A DNA stretch of 14,776 nucleotides from the NCBI GenBank assembly GCA_028685945.1, contig JAQUCZ010000010.1, positions 1 to 14,776 of the forward strand. The letters run 5' to 3'. A program made the position numbers and the translations under genes. The notes below the pieces were generated by a model. That model did no database searches. It was not told the origin of the DNA and was given only the letters and a program-made list of their open reading frames with translations. Below, in pieces: positions 6,817 through 13,768 of this stretch. Each line of letters begins with the position of its first letter. The first letter of the stretch is position 1. This DNA comes from Sulfurimonadaceae bacterium. GTDB taxonomy: Bacteria; Campylobacterota; Campylobacteria; Campylobacterales; Sulfurimonadaceae.

Positions 6817-7896
6817 TTAGTTTCTATTAAGTGCGTTTAGATCCTCGAATGCTCCCACTACGCGAGCAACAAGCGTTTCTTGCCCCGCACGAAGCCATTT
6901 TCTAGGATCGTAATATTTTTTATTCGGTTTATCTTCCCCTTCGGGGTTTCCGATTTGCCCTTGAAGATACCCTTTGTATTTCTCGTAGTAATCTTTTACG
7001 CCTACCCACGTCGCCCATTGCGTGTCGGTATCGATATTCATTTTGATAACGCCGTAACTAATCGCTTCGCGAATCTCCTCTTGGGTCGATCCCGAACCGC
7101 CGTGGAATACAAAGTTTACAGGTTTGGCTGCAGTTTTATACTTCTCTTGAATATATTTTTGCGAGTTATCCAAAATTTTAGGAGTAAGCACGACATTTCC
7201 CGGTTTATACACCCCGTGCACGTTGCCGAACGATGCCGCGATCGTGAAATTCGGAGAGATTTGGCTGAGTTCCTCATAAGCATACGCTACGTCTTCGGGC
7301 TGTGTGTATAAAAGAGCATTATCGACGCCCGTATTATCGACACCGTCCTCTTCTCCGCCCGTCACACCGAGCTCTATCTCGATACTCATACCGATCTTGC
7401 TCATACGCTCCAAATATTTTTTACTGATTGCGATATTTTCTTCCAAAGTTTCTTCGGAAAGATCAAGCATGTGGGAAGAAAAAAGTGCTCTGCCGTGTGT
7501 TTTGTAATGGGCTTCGCCCGCATCTAAAAGCGCATCGATCCAAGGAAGAAGTTTTTTAGCCGCATGATCGGTATGCAAAATAACGGGAATGCCGTAAGCT
7601 TCCGCCATCATATGCACGTGAATCGCCCCGCTGATTGCACCCGCTATAGCTGCTTTTTCGTTTTCGTTACTAAGACCTTTGCCTGCATAATACGCCGCGC
7701 CGCCGTTACTAAATTGCACTATAACGGGAGATTTAACTTTTGCCGCCGCTTCAAGTACACCGTTGATAGAATCGGTTCCGACAACGTTAACGGCGGGAAT
7801 CGCAAACCCGACCTCTTTTGCAGCCGCATACACTTTTAAAACGTCTTCTCCGAATAAAAAACCCGGTTTTACTATATCTAATATACCTTTACTCAT
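6817..7896 (-). CDS. fbaA: Class II fructose-bisphosphate aldolase
   Basis: Zinc-dependent aldolase cleaving or forming fructose 1,6-bisphosphate; 359 residues, same as E. coli FbaA (359). Zinc and catalytic residues appear at the expected places: ILHTDHAAKKLLPW gives Asp110 and His111, IEIELGVTGGEEDG gives Glu175, GNVHGVY gives His227 and VFHGGSGS gives His265. The usual cysteine after HTDH is alanine here. In an autotroph it would act mainly in gluconeogenesis. GAGGAAG upstream is a good ribosome binding site. It is divergent from the cyclase-like operon. Confidence 0.97.
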   Translation of the reverse strand: MSKGILDIVKPGFLFGEDVLKVYAAAKEVGFAIPAVNVVGTDSINGVLEAAAKVKSPVIVQFSNGGAAYYAGKGLSNENEKAAIAGAISGAIHVHMMAEAYGIPVILHTDHAAKKLLPWIDALLDAGEAHYKTHGRALFSSHMLDLSEETLEENIAISKKYLERMSKIGMSIEIELGVTGGEEDGVDNTGVDNALLYTQPEDVAYAYEELSQISPNFTIAASFGNVHGVYKPGNVVLTPKILDNSQKYIQEKYKTAAKPVNFVFHGGSGSTQEEIREAISYGVIKMNIDTDTQWATWVGVKDYYEKYKGYLQGQIGNPEGEDKPNKKYYDPRKWLRAGQETLVARVVGAFEDLNALNRN

Positions 7897-7940
7897 TTAT
7901 CTTCCTCGCTCAGTTATGATTTTAAAATTTTAGTTCACCA

Positions 7941-7954
7941 TTCTTTTAAAAGAA
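7941..7954. repeat. Perfect palindrome between fbaA and the cyclase-like operon
   Basis: TTCTTTTAAAAGAA is a perfect 14-base palindrome about 45 bases upstream of the fbaA start. AGTTC and GAACT flank it as a second, looser inverted pair. It could be an operator serving fbaA; AT-rich palindromes of this size also arise by chance. Confidence 0.25.
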
Positions 7955-8002
7955 CTTTTTTCCTATTTTTAAAGAAATAAAAATCGTTTAAAAAACAAAT
8001 TA

Positions 8003-8011
8003 TGCTAAAAT
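8003..8011 (+). promoter_or_regulatory. Extended -10 promoter of the cyclase-like operon
   Basis: TGC followed by TAAAAT (8006-8011) forms an extended -10 element 40 bases before the ATG at 8051. AGAGG just before the ATG is the ribosome binding site. No sigma54 or sigma28 consensus was seen. Confidence 0.4.
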
Positions 8012-8050
8012 AAGGCTTTATCACGAGAAACACAAACATATAGAGGCATA

Positions 8051-8704
8051 ATGTCTAAAAAACAGGGCACCGAGTGGATAACCGATATCATACTCATCGA
8101 TATTATCAACTTTTCCAAACTAGATTCGATCCAACAGTTGGAGATTATCAATTTTTTGACAAAAAGCTATACGATGATGATCAACAAGATGCTTGTCAAT
8201 TCCAACATGCCTCTAAGCAAACTTATACTGGGTTTTATCTCTACGGGTGACGGTTTTTTCTGTATTTTGAATCCAAGGCTCAAAGGCTACGGAACGGTTT
8301 TAGGGCTTAGTTTCAACCATTTTTCGGAACACATTGCAAAAAAGTACCCCTACTTTGAGGGGATCCGAATCGCCGTACATACGGGACAAGTGTACGAATT
8401 TACCGATATTTTGGGGAATAAAAACTATATCGGCGAAGGGCTCAACGATTGTGCACGCTACCTTGAGTTCAAAAACTACACCATATCGACCGTTATGGTC
8501 TCGCAAGAGGCGTACAAAAGTTTTAAAAATTTTCTAGATATCTACAAAGATTTTAACACCCTTTTGGCAGAGAGGGAATTTAAACACTCCGCACCCTATG
8601 TATTTTTCGACAAGCACGGTAACGAAAAAAAAGGGATTTTGGTATGGCTGAGAAAAGCAGGCATTATCAATCCCCCCAATATCAATTTTAATTCAATCAT
8701 TTAA
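8051..8704 (+). CDS. Class III nucleotidyl-cyclase-like (CHD) domain protein
   Basis: A 217-residue soluble protein that looks like a stand-alone class III adenylate/guanylate cyclase homology domain. Asp17 in LIDIINFS and Asp67 in STGDGFF occupy the two metal-binding positions. IRIAVHTGQV (105-114) is the conserved strand, and GEGLNDCARYLE contains the transition-state pair Asn132 and Arg136 in the usual N-x3-R spacing. The purine-selecting lysine normally three residues before the GD pair is Ile63, so substrate and activity are uncertain; it could make a cyclic nucleotide or only bind one. No transmembrane or sensor domain is present. It is the first gene of a tight operon with an HTH-coiled-coil and a FapA/DUF342 protein. 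Confidence 0.72.
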   Translation: MSKKQGTEWITDIILIDIINFSKLDSIQQLEIINFLTKSYTMMINKMLVNSNMPLSKLILGFISTGDGFFCILNPRLKGYGTVLGLSFNHFSEHIAKKYPYFEGIRIAVHTGQVYEFTDILGNKNYIGEGLNDCARYLEFKNYTISTVMVSQEAYKSFKNFLDIYKDFNTLLAEREFKHSAPYVFFDKHGNEKKGILVWLRKAGIINPPNINFNSII

Positions 8705-8714
8705 AAGGAAAGCG

Positions 8715-9446
8715 ATGCGACTCACGATCGACGAGTATTCAAAATATTTTAAAATGTCCAAAGAGATGATCCACTCCAAACTCAAAGCAAAAAAGCTCAA
8801 TTACATCATCGAAAACGGAACCACCTATCTCATAGTAACAAAACGTTCGGTAGACGCACAAAAGCACCAAGAGATACATGAAGAACTCACGCAGGCAAAA
8901 AACGGAGCACAAACGCAAACACCGACACAGCCCCAAGTGCCGCAAACGACAAAGCCTACCGTTGCAACCGTTTTAGGTCTCTACCAACGCGAAAACAAAC
9001 ATCTCAAAGCAAAAATCGTAGAGCTAGAAGCCAAAATCGATAAGCTCATAAGCGATAAAGAGCAGATGCTGCGCGACGAAAGAGACAAGATCGAAAAACT
9101 CTACGCCCTCAAAGATGAACAGCTCAAAAATATTTTAGAACTTATCAACAAAAAAATCACCCTTGAGAGTCAAAAAAACTCTCTCCATGCCATATCCCAC
9201 GCTTATGCCGACGACATCGAGGAGCTGAGTATTGAAGAAAAAATCCCCCCGATCAAATCGGATCAGCCAAAATTCGTAGAACTCTCACCCTATCTAAAAA
9301 GCTTGGATCTCAAGTCGTACGAGAGAAAAATGATAAAAAAAAGGTTTTTAAGTGCTCTTAATAACGACGTGAGAATCGTCCAACAAAACGGTCGCATCTA
9401 TCTTGATTTTTCAAAATACGACTACAGCGACCTTTTGGCGCATTGA
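8715..9446 (+). CDS. HTH plus coiled-coil protein, unknown function
   Basis: A 243-residue cytoplasmic protein. Residues 1 to about 45 resemble an excisionase-like helix-turn-helix (LTIDEYSKYFKMSKEMIHSKL then YLIVTKR). Residues about 70-90 form a Gln/Thr/Pro-rich linker, about 90-155 a strong coiled coil (KHLKAKIVELEAKIDKLI and onward), and the C-terminus is a compact segment with YERKMIKKRFLSALNND and GRIYLDFSKYDY. It may belong to a Campylobacterota family of unknown function, possibly DUF3972; that is from memory and unverified. AAAGGA and a 10-base gap tie it to the cyclase-like gene, and 7 bases separate its stop from the next ATG. Confidence 0.7.
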   Translation: MRLTIDEYSKYFKMSKEMIHSKLKAKKLNYIIENGTTYLIVTKRSVDAQKHQEIHEELTQAKNGAQTQTPTQPQVPQTTKPTVATVLGLYQRENKHLKAKIVELEAKIDKLISDKEQMLRDERDKIEKLYALKDEQLKNILELINKKITLESQKNSLHAISHAYADDIEELSIEEKIPPIKSDQPKFVELSPYLKSLDLKSYERKMIKKRFLSALNNDVRIVQQNGRIYLDFSKYDYSDLLAH

Positions 9447-9453
9447 GACAGAT

Positions 9454-11118
9454 ATGGCAGAACCGATTCTCCCCGCCGTCGTACGCACGAAAAACATCTC
9501 CGAGGCACTAAGCGATTTTGCTGCGGAGAACTTTTTGCCGAGCGCAGAATGCGATTTTACGATTGATCGCATTGAAACATTTATTAAAACGGTACACGAT
9601 CAAAACTTTAACAAATTTTACGGCAATGTATCCGAATACGATGAAGCGCGCCTTCTCAACGAGCATGTAGAGTTTCAGCAAATATACACCGTAACTATTA
9701 CCCAAAAAACCGAGTGCAAACTCGACCTACTTTATAAAATAGAGTTTGACGCATATGCAGTGCACCCCAAACTTGTTTTAAGCAGCGAATCGAAAATCCC
9801 CTATAAAACCCACCAGCCCAAAGAGATTCTTATGCTTCTCTATAAAGAGCTAAACAAAATCAAAGCGCAGCATCATATGCTTATCCAGCTTTTTGATACT
9901 ACGATGAAAAACAATCTTAAAGTGCTTACCAAATATATTTATGCAAATAAATTCAAAAAAAACGTAAAAATTGCTCTTTTTGACGGCGTCGAACCTGAGA
10001 TGTCCAAACAAGGCAAAGTGATCTACTGGTTTTTAGAGAGGGAAAACAAACATCAGATCATAGAGGTGGAAGAGAACGAAATTTTGGTGGAATACAAAAA
10101 ACCAAAATACGGTAAAAACGGCTTCAACGCTTACGGGCAAAGAATCGACAACGACCACTACACGAACCTCAGCGACTTTAAAGCGGAAATCGATCCCAAT
10201 ACTATTTATATAGAAGAGAATAACGACAAAAAGCTCTATCGAAGCAAGCTCAAAGGGTATGTTAACTTCGAAAACAATCTCCTCAAAGTCAGCAATAAGA
10301 TAAATATCCAAAAACTCTCACGCGTCCAAAATGCCCTCGCAAAAGAGGAAGACAACAATATCGAAGTACACATCTCCCAAACCGATACCACCAAAGACAG
10401 CATCGGCGAGGGGGTCGAACTTATCTCCGAAACGATCCACGTAAACGGGCATGTAGGTGCCAAAAGCGTCCTTGAAGCGGTAAATCTTTATGTTCTCGGT
10501 GCAACCCACCAAGATTCGACCCAGTTTGCAAAACATGCCAATATCAACAGACACAAAGGGAAGCTCCGCTGCCATAACGCAAAAATAGCCTTACTCGAGG
10601 GGGGCGAAGTACATGCCACGAACGTCGAGATCGAATCGTGTCTCAACGGAACGATCTATGCGCAAAACGTCGTTATCGGAAATGTCAAAAGCAATCTTAA
10701 AGTATACGCCTCCCACTCCATCAGTATTAAAAACGTTAACGGAGAAAACAACCTCTTTAAGATCAACTACCAAGATATCCCCGTTATAACGAAAAAACTC
10801 GAATATATCACGCGTGATATCGAAGAACTTAAAGAGGAGCTTGAGGAGATACTACGCAACAAACGAGGGGACGCTGCAACGATTAAAGAAAAAATAGCCC
10901 TCCTAAAACAAGAGCAAGACACCATAAAAAACTCGGTCAAAACCTCTCAAATTGCAGTTGTTCAACCTTTCAAAGGGCTCAACACCATCATTTTTACGAT
11001 TGATAGCAAGCACGAAATTATTTTTAAAACCGAAGAGAAAAGTTACCAACCTTTCTATCTCGAAATCACCGAAGAGTACGTTAAACTTCACCCGACCAAC
11101 AAAATTCTCCGTTTTTAA
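9454..11118 (+). CDS. FapA/DUF342 family protein
   Basis: A 554-residue protein read from the ATG at 9454 (MAEPILPAVVRTKN). An in-frame ATG at 9403 would overlap the previous gene by 44 bases and adds unlikely residues. The middle and C-terminal parts match the FapA/DUF342 pattern: VKIALFDGVEPEMSKQG, ILVEYKKPKYGKNGFNAYGQ, a repetitive beta region (GEGVELISETIHVNGHVGA, EGGEVHATNVEIES), then a coiled coil (about 440-500). The N-terminal third is not recognised. In Vibrio a DUF342 protein, FapA, affects flagellar assembly by binding EIIA-Glc; whether that holds here is unknown. It is the last gene of a three-gene operon ended by the terminator at 11143-11185. Confidence 0.8.
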   Translation: MAEPILPAVVRTKNISEALSDFAAENFLPSAECDFTIDRIETFIKTVHDQNFNKFYGNVSEYDEARLLNEHVEFQQIYTVTITQKTECKLDLLYKIEFDAYAVHPKLVLSSESKIPYKTHQPKEILMLLYKELNKIKAQHHMLIQLFDTTMKNNLKVLTKYIYANKFKKNVKIALFDGVEPEMSKQGKVIYWFLERENKHQIIEVEENEILVEYKKPKYGKNGFNAYGQRIDNDHYTNLSDFKAEIDPNTIYIEENNDKKLYRSKLKGYVNFENNLLKVSNKINIQKLSRVQNALAKEEDNNIEVHISQTDTTKDSIGEGVELISETIHVNGHVGAKSVLEAVNLYVLGATHQDSTQFAKHANINRHKGKLRCHNAKIALLEGGEVHATNVEIESCLNGTIYAQNVVIGNVKSNLKVYASHSISIKNVNGENNLFKINYQDIPVITKKLEYITRDIEELKEELEEILRNKRGDAATIKEKIALLKQEQDTIKNSVKTSQIAVVQPFKGLNTIIFTIDSKHEIIFKTEEKSYQPFYLEITEEYVKLHPTNKILRF

Positions 11119-11142
11119 GCTTTAGCTTTTTTTCTTTCCCCT

Positions 11143-11185
11143 AAGCCGTTTGTTTTTCATTGCCGTGAACAAACGGCTTTTTTGA
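11143..11185 (+). terminator. Strong rho-independent terminator of the cyclase-like operon
   Basis: AAGCCGTTTGTT (11143-11154) pairs perfectly with AACAAACGGCTT (11168-11179) around a 13-base loop, and a run of T follows directly. It lies 25 bases after the stop of the FapA/DUF342 gene. Confidence 0.9.
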
Positions 11186-11189
11186 TTTT

Positions 11190-11346
11190 ATTATTATACG
11201 GAAAACCGTGTATTAAATACATTAATCAGGTAAAATTATTTATTTTACCGTGTAAACCATACTAAATAAAATGTTTTAACTACAATTTTTATATGTTTTT
11301 TTATAATAATATGTATATTTAAGTATATAATCTGTACAATCTTTGA
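11190..11346 (+). promoter_or_regulatory. AT-rich regulatory region with repeats before the HTH gene
   Basis: ACCGTGTA occurs twice (11205-11212 and 11247-11254), 42 bases apart, close to four helical turns. GGTAAAAT (11229-11236) and ATTTTACC (11242-11249) form a perfect inverted repeat overlapping the second copy, and ACGG-AAAA-CCGT (11198-11209) overlaps the first. A TATAAT lies at 11326-11331, only 15 bases before the ATG at 11347, so the transcript would have a very short leader. The region is much richer in A and T than the genes around it. The repeats may bind the HTH protein encoded next, which would be autoregulation. Confidence 0.45.
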
Positions 11347-11586
11347 ATGCAAATTCAAGACCTGTTTAATATCCTGCACAACTCATTAGAATCAAAAAAT
11401 AATGGGAAAAAAATATCTCTTCAAGAGATGGCTAATCAACTAGGGATATCTATGCGCACATACCAAGACTGGAAACTCGGTCGCGCAAAACCCCAAGCGG
11501 CGAGTGCAGTGATGAAGATGCTGGGACAATTGGATGATGACGAGATCATCAGAGCCGTTAGAAAAATAAATAACCTCAAGGACTAA
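11347..11586 (+). CDS. Small XRE-like helix-turn-helix protein
   Basis: A 79-residue putative DNA-binding protein. KISLQEMANQLGISMRTYQDWKLG (about 22-45, quoted in part: LQEMANQLGISMRTYQDW) is a clear helix-turn-helix of the XRE/Cro kind, followed by a short helical tail. No Shine-Dalgarno sequence precedes the ATG and the -10 box is about 15 bases away, suggesting near-leaderless translation. It is followed after 3 bases by another small gene, so the two probably form an operon. Likely a local transcription regulator, perhaps of its own promoter repeats. Similar small regulators occur in prophages and mobile islands, but no other phage gene is seen here. Confidence 0.7.
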   Translation: MQIQDLFNILHNSLESKNNGKKISLQEMANQLGISMRTYQDWKLGRAKPQAASAVMKMLGQLDDDEIIRAVRKINNLKD

Positions 11587-11589
11587 ACA

Positions 11590-11826
11590 ATGAGCGGAAC
11601 ATTGACGAAAAAGGAAAGAGAGGGGCTTGAAGATGTCTTTTTATCTATACATGCCAATACGAAAAAATATGACAGGATCAAAGAGATTGCAAAACTTTTC
11701 TTCGATAAAAAAGTTTCTATAGGTTTAGAAAATCTTTTTAGAAGAGTAAAAAAAGGGATAAAGCGAACAAATTTCCCCGATTTGGCAATGTTTTTACCAA
11801 AAACGAAGAAACATTTAAGGAAATAA
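11590..11826 (+). CDS. Small protein of unknown function, possibly frameshifted at A7
   Basis: A 78-residue basic protein beginning MSGTLTKKEREGLEDVF, with AAGGA as ribosome binding site and 3 bases after the HTH gene. No family was recognised. A run of seven A (11748-11754) sits in frame as A-AAA-AAA before GGG, a slippery heptamer. A one-base backward slip there would continue in the -1 frame to a stop at 11942, giving about 117 residues. The residues after the A run in the zero frame are basic and end quickly, while the -1 frame reads like ordinary protein. The reported 78-residue form may be real, a broken gene, or the product of only some ribosomes. Confidence 0.55.
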   Translation: MSGTLTKKEREGLEDVFLSIHANTKKYDRIKEIAKLFFDKKVSIGLENLFRRVKKGIKRTNFPDLAMFLPKTKKHLRK

Positions 11827-11942
11827 ACTATAAAGTATCTTCAGCTGAATTATTCAAAATCCCGAGTGTATGGGAGTTTTTGAATAATATCGGAAAAAAT
11901 TTCATCCAAGGGTACGTTTATGAACAAAGCTCAATTCGTTGA
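11742..11942 (+). other. Coding-like -1 frame extension overlapping hup
   Basis: This frame is open for 66 codons with no ATG, GTG or TTG in its first half. It reads naturally through the otherwise unexplained gap between 11826 and hup, for example ETFKEINYKVSSAELF, then KIPSVWEFLNNIGKNF, ending YEQSSIR and TGA at 11940-11942, 23 bases inside hup. It is best explained as the continuation of the gene at 11590 after a -1 shift at the A7 run. Chance openness in AT-rich DNA is the alternative. Confidence 0.4.
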
Positions 11943-12204
11943 ATTAGTACAAGCATGCGGCGGGTATAAAACTAAAGTGGAAGCTGAAGCGGCTATCAAA
12001 GCATTTACTGAGGCTGTAACACAAGCTTTAATCAAAAAAGAGGATGTATCTCTTGTTGGTTTCTGTAGCTTCGAAGCATCTTTACAAAAAGGTAAAAGCG
12101 GTAAAGTTCCGGGAACAGACAAGTCTTATACTACAAAAGATAAAATGGTTCCTAAATTTAAAGCAGGAAAAGGTCTTAAAGACCGTGTTGCCGCTGGCAA
12201 ATAA
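11920..12204 (+). CDS. hup: HU family nucleoid DNA-binding protein
   Basis: A 94-residue histone-like protein that bends and compacts DNA as a dimer. MNKAQFVELVQACGGYKTKVEAE is the N-terminal helical part, SLVGFCSFE the usual GF-x-F signature, and KGKSGKVPGTDKSYTTKD the DNA-binding arm, followed by VPKFKAGKGLKD. The arm with VPG-x-DK and the VPKFK ending resemble the Helicobacter form of HU. AAGG before the ATG is the ribosome binding site. A hairpin follows the stop. Confidence 0.93.
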   Translation: MNKAQFVELVQACGGYKTKVEAEAAIKAFTEAVTQALIKKEDVSLVGFCSFEASLQKGKSGKVPGTDKSYTTKDKMVPKFKAGKGLKDRVAAGK

Positions 12205-12209
12205 TGCTT

Positions 12210-12238
12210 TTAGTTTGTCGTTTCATACGACAAACTAA
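12210..12238 (+). terminator. Perfect hairpin after hup, no T-tract
   Basis: TTAGTTTGTCG (12210-12220) pairs perfectly over 11 bases with CGACAAACTAA (12228-12238) around a 7-base loop. It starts 6 bases after the hup stop. The following bases (TCCCTTCATAC) are not a T-run and the next ATG is only 12 bases away. It may be a weak terminator, an RNA-stabilising 3' hairpin or a structure limiting translation of the next gene. Confidence 0.6.
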
Positions 12239-12250
12239 TCCCTTCATACT

Positions 12251-13768
12251 ATGAATTTTTCTTTCCTTACTTCATTTTTTCAAACAGACAAAACTGTTTT
12301 ACAAACTCCTGATTCGGTTTTACTAAAAAAAATCAAAAAAATAGCTCAAGAACATGATCTTTACCTTTTTCACAATAAAACGATCTACCATCACAATCTA
12401 AAAAAAACCATCCCTCTCGTTATTTTTCACCCTTACAAAGGGATCTTTTTATTTGAACACAAAGATTGGTCCTACGATGACCTCAAAAATGCAACCATAG
12501 AAAAAGCCACGAACGAACGCTCTTCAAAAGACAATCTTGCTTTTGAGTCGGTTCACGAGTTTATCATCCAAAAATACAAAGAACTCACCCACACCGACGA
12601 GCTCGCTATCTCCAACTTTTTGTTGATGGAAAACCTCGACACTCCTCAGTACGAGCATCTTCACGACTCGTTTAAAGAGCTGCTGCCGAAACATCGGGTG
12701 ATATTTAACGATTCAACCCAAGAGGAGATTGTCGCAAAATTTGCCCTTGAGGAACATGCGTTACACCCTCTTCTCGATCTTGAAAAGATTATAGGGAACC
12801 TTTTTATCCAATATGCACTCTTTGATACACGAGGCAAACTTTCGGTTTGCACCCAAGAGCAAAGGGAGTTTATCGACGCATCCATCAAGGGGCACCAAAC
12901 CCTTAGCGCAAAAACGGGCTGCGGCAAAACGAACGTTCTTCTTCTAAAAGCGCTCGTAGAAAAGCTTGAAAACCCCAAAAAGCAGATCACTATCATAGAA
13001 CCCACGAGAATCGCATGCGATATTCTCAAACAAAAACTGCTCGCACTTATTGAACATGCCATCGTAGAGGTAAATCCCGTCTCTATCCAAATCATCACGC
13101 CGCTCGAGCTTGTCAATAAACATCTCCAAGCTTTGGACAAACCTCTTCTTAACGAACAAGTTATAATCGATCCTAAACTTTTGAGCAGAACCAAAAAAAT
13201 AGCGGATTTCGTTATCTGCGACGACTCGGAACTCTTATGCGACCCGTTTTTGCAATACGTGCGGCTCATGCAAAAAAAAGAGACCCTTTTGCTTGTTACC
13301 AACCAAGATATCCCCACGCCCGATTACGAACTCAAACATAATTTCGTTTCTTTGGAAAAAAAGGTTGTTTTCAAACATGCCAACGAACATGCCAAAGCAC
13401 TCCAGATTCTCAGAGAACTTTTGCAAACACACAAAGCGAAAGATATTTTAGTGATCTCCAATCCTTTATCGAAAGACAATTTATATGAAGACCTTGAAGG
13501 GTTTATAGAAGATAAAGCGATCTTATTAGATAGTTCCAAAAGTTTGCTTGACCAAGAGCTTGATTCGCTTCTTCTGGCAACCTATGAGCAGATAAGCGGT
13601 TTACATGCCAAGTTTGTAATTATGCTCGACGTTTGCGAAGCACACAAAGGGCAGATCGAATATGCACAAAATCTGGCGACCGAGACACTGTACGTAGTTT
13701 ACGAAGAGTCATGCCAAGCAATAAAGACACTAAAGGAAAAATATGAAACCCAAAATGAGCGATCTTGA
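12251..13768 (+). CDS. NERD-like/UvrD-like ATPase with degenerate helicase motifs
   Basis: A 505-residue protein of mixed character. The N-terminal IPLVIFHPYKGIFLFEHKDW (about 54-73) resembles the NERD nuclease-related fold. From about 200 it follows superfamily 1 helicases: TQEQREF (Q motif), AKTGCGKT (Walker A, 220-227), IIEPTRIACDIL (Ia-like), FVICDDSELL (320-329, Asp-Asp in place of Asp-Glu), LLLVTNQD (III-like) and GLHAKFVIMLD (V-like). The C-terminal ATETLYVVYEE sits where motif VI should be but lacks the arginine. Domains 1B/2B of UvrD are not evident. It probably binds ATP; unwinding is doubtful. No good ribosome binding site is seen. Its end overlaps msrB by 26 bases, and it carries four copies of the ACATGCCA word. 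Confidence 0.65.
   Translation: MNFSFLTSFFQTDKTVLQTPDSVLLKKIKKIAQEHDLYLFHNKTIYHHNLKKTIPLVIFHPYKGIFLFEHKDWSYDDLKNATIEKATNERSSKDNLAFESVHEFIIQKYKELTHTDELAISNFLLMENLDTPQYEHLHDSFKELLPKHRVIFNDSTQEEIVAKFALEEHALHPLLDLEKIIGNLFIQYALFDTRGKLSVCTQEQREFIDASIKGHQTLSAKTGCGKTNVLLLKALVEKLENPKKQITIIEPTRIACDILKQKLLALIEHAIVEVNPVSIQIITPLELVNKHLQALDKPLLNEQVIIDPKLLSRTKKIADFVICDDSELLCDPFLQYVRLMQKKETLLLVTNQDIPTPDYELKHNFVSLEKKVVFKHANEHAKALQILRELLQTHKAKDILVISNPLSKDNLYEDLEGFIEDKAILLDSSKSLLDQELDSLLLATYEQISGLHAKFVIMLDVCEAHKGQIEYAQNLATETLYVVYEESCQAIKTLKEKYETQNERS

Noticed and set aside
9403..9453. N-terminal extension of the FapA/DUF342 gene from an upstream ATG
   Set aside because: It overlaps the preceding gene by 44 bases and gives an atypical peptide; the ATG at 9454 sits just after the previous stop.
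11116..11130. Short AAGC-TTTA-GCTT hairpin at the stop of the FapA/DUF342 gene
   Set aside because: Only four base pairs; the 12-base-pair stem at 11143-11179 is a far better terminator.
11347..11942. Prophage or mobile island suggested by the XRE-like gene and AT-rich DNA
   Set aside because: There is no integrase, attachment repeat, structural phage gene or tRNA junction; hup follows directly.
12661..13317. Long minus-strand ORF (218 codons) inside the ATPase gene
   Set aside because: It is fully antisense to a gene with clear Walker A and helicase-like motifs; its Ser/Arg/Cys-rich translation has no recognisable domain.
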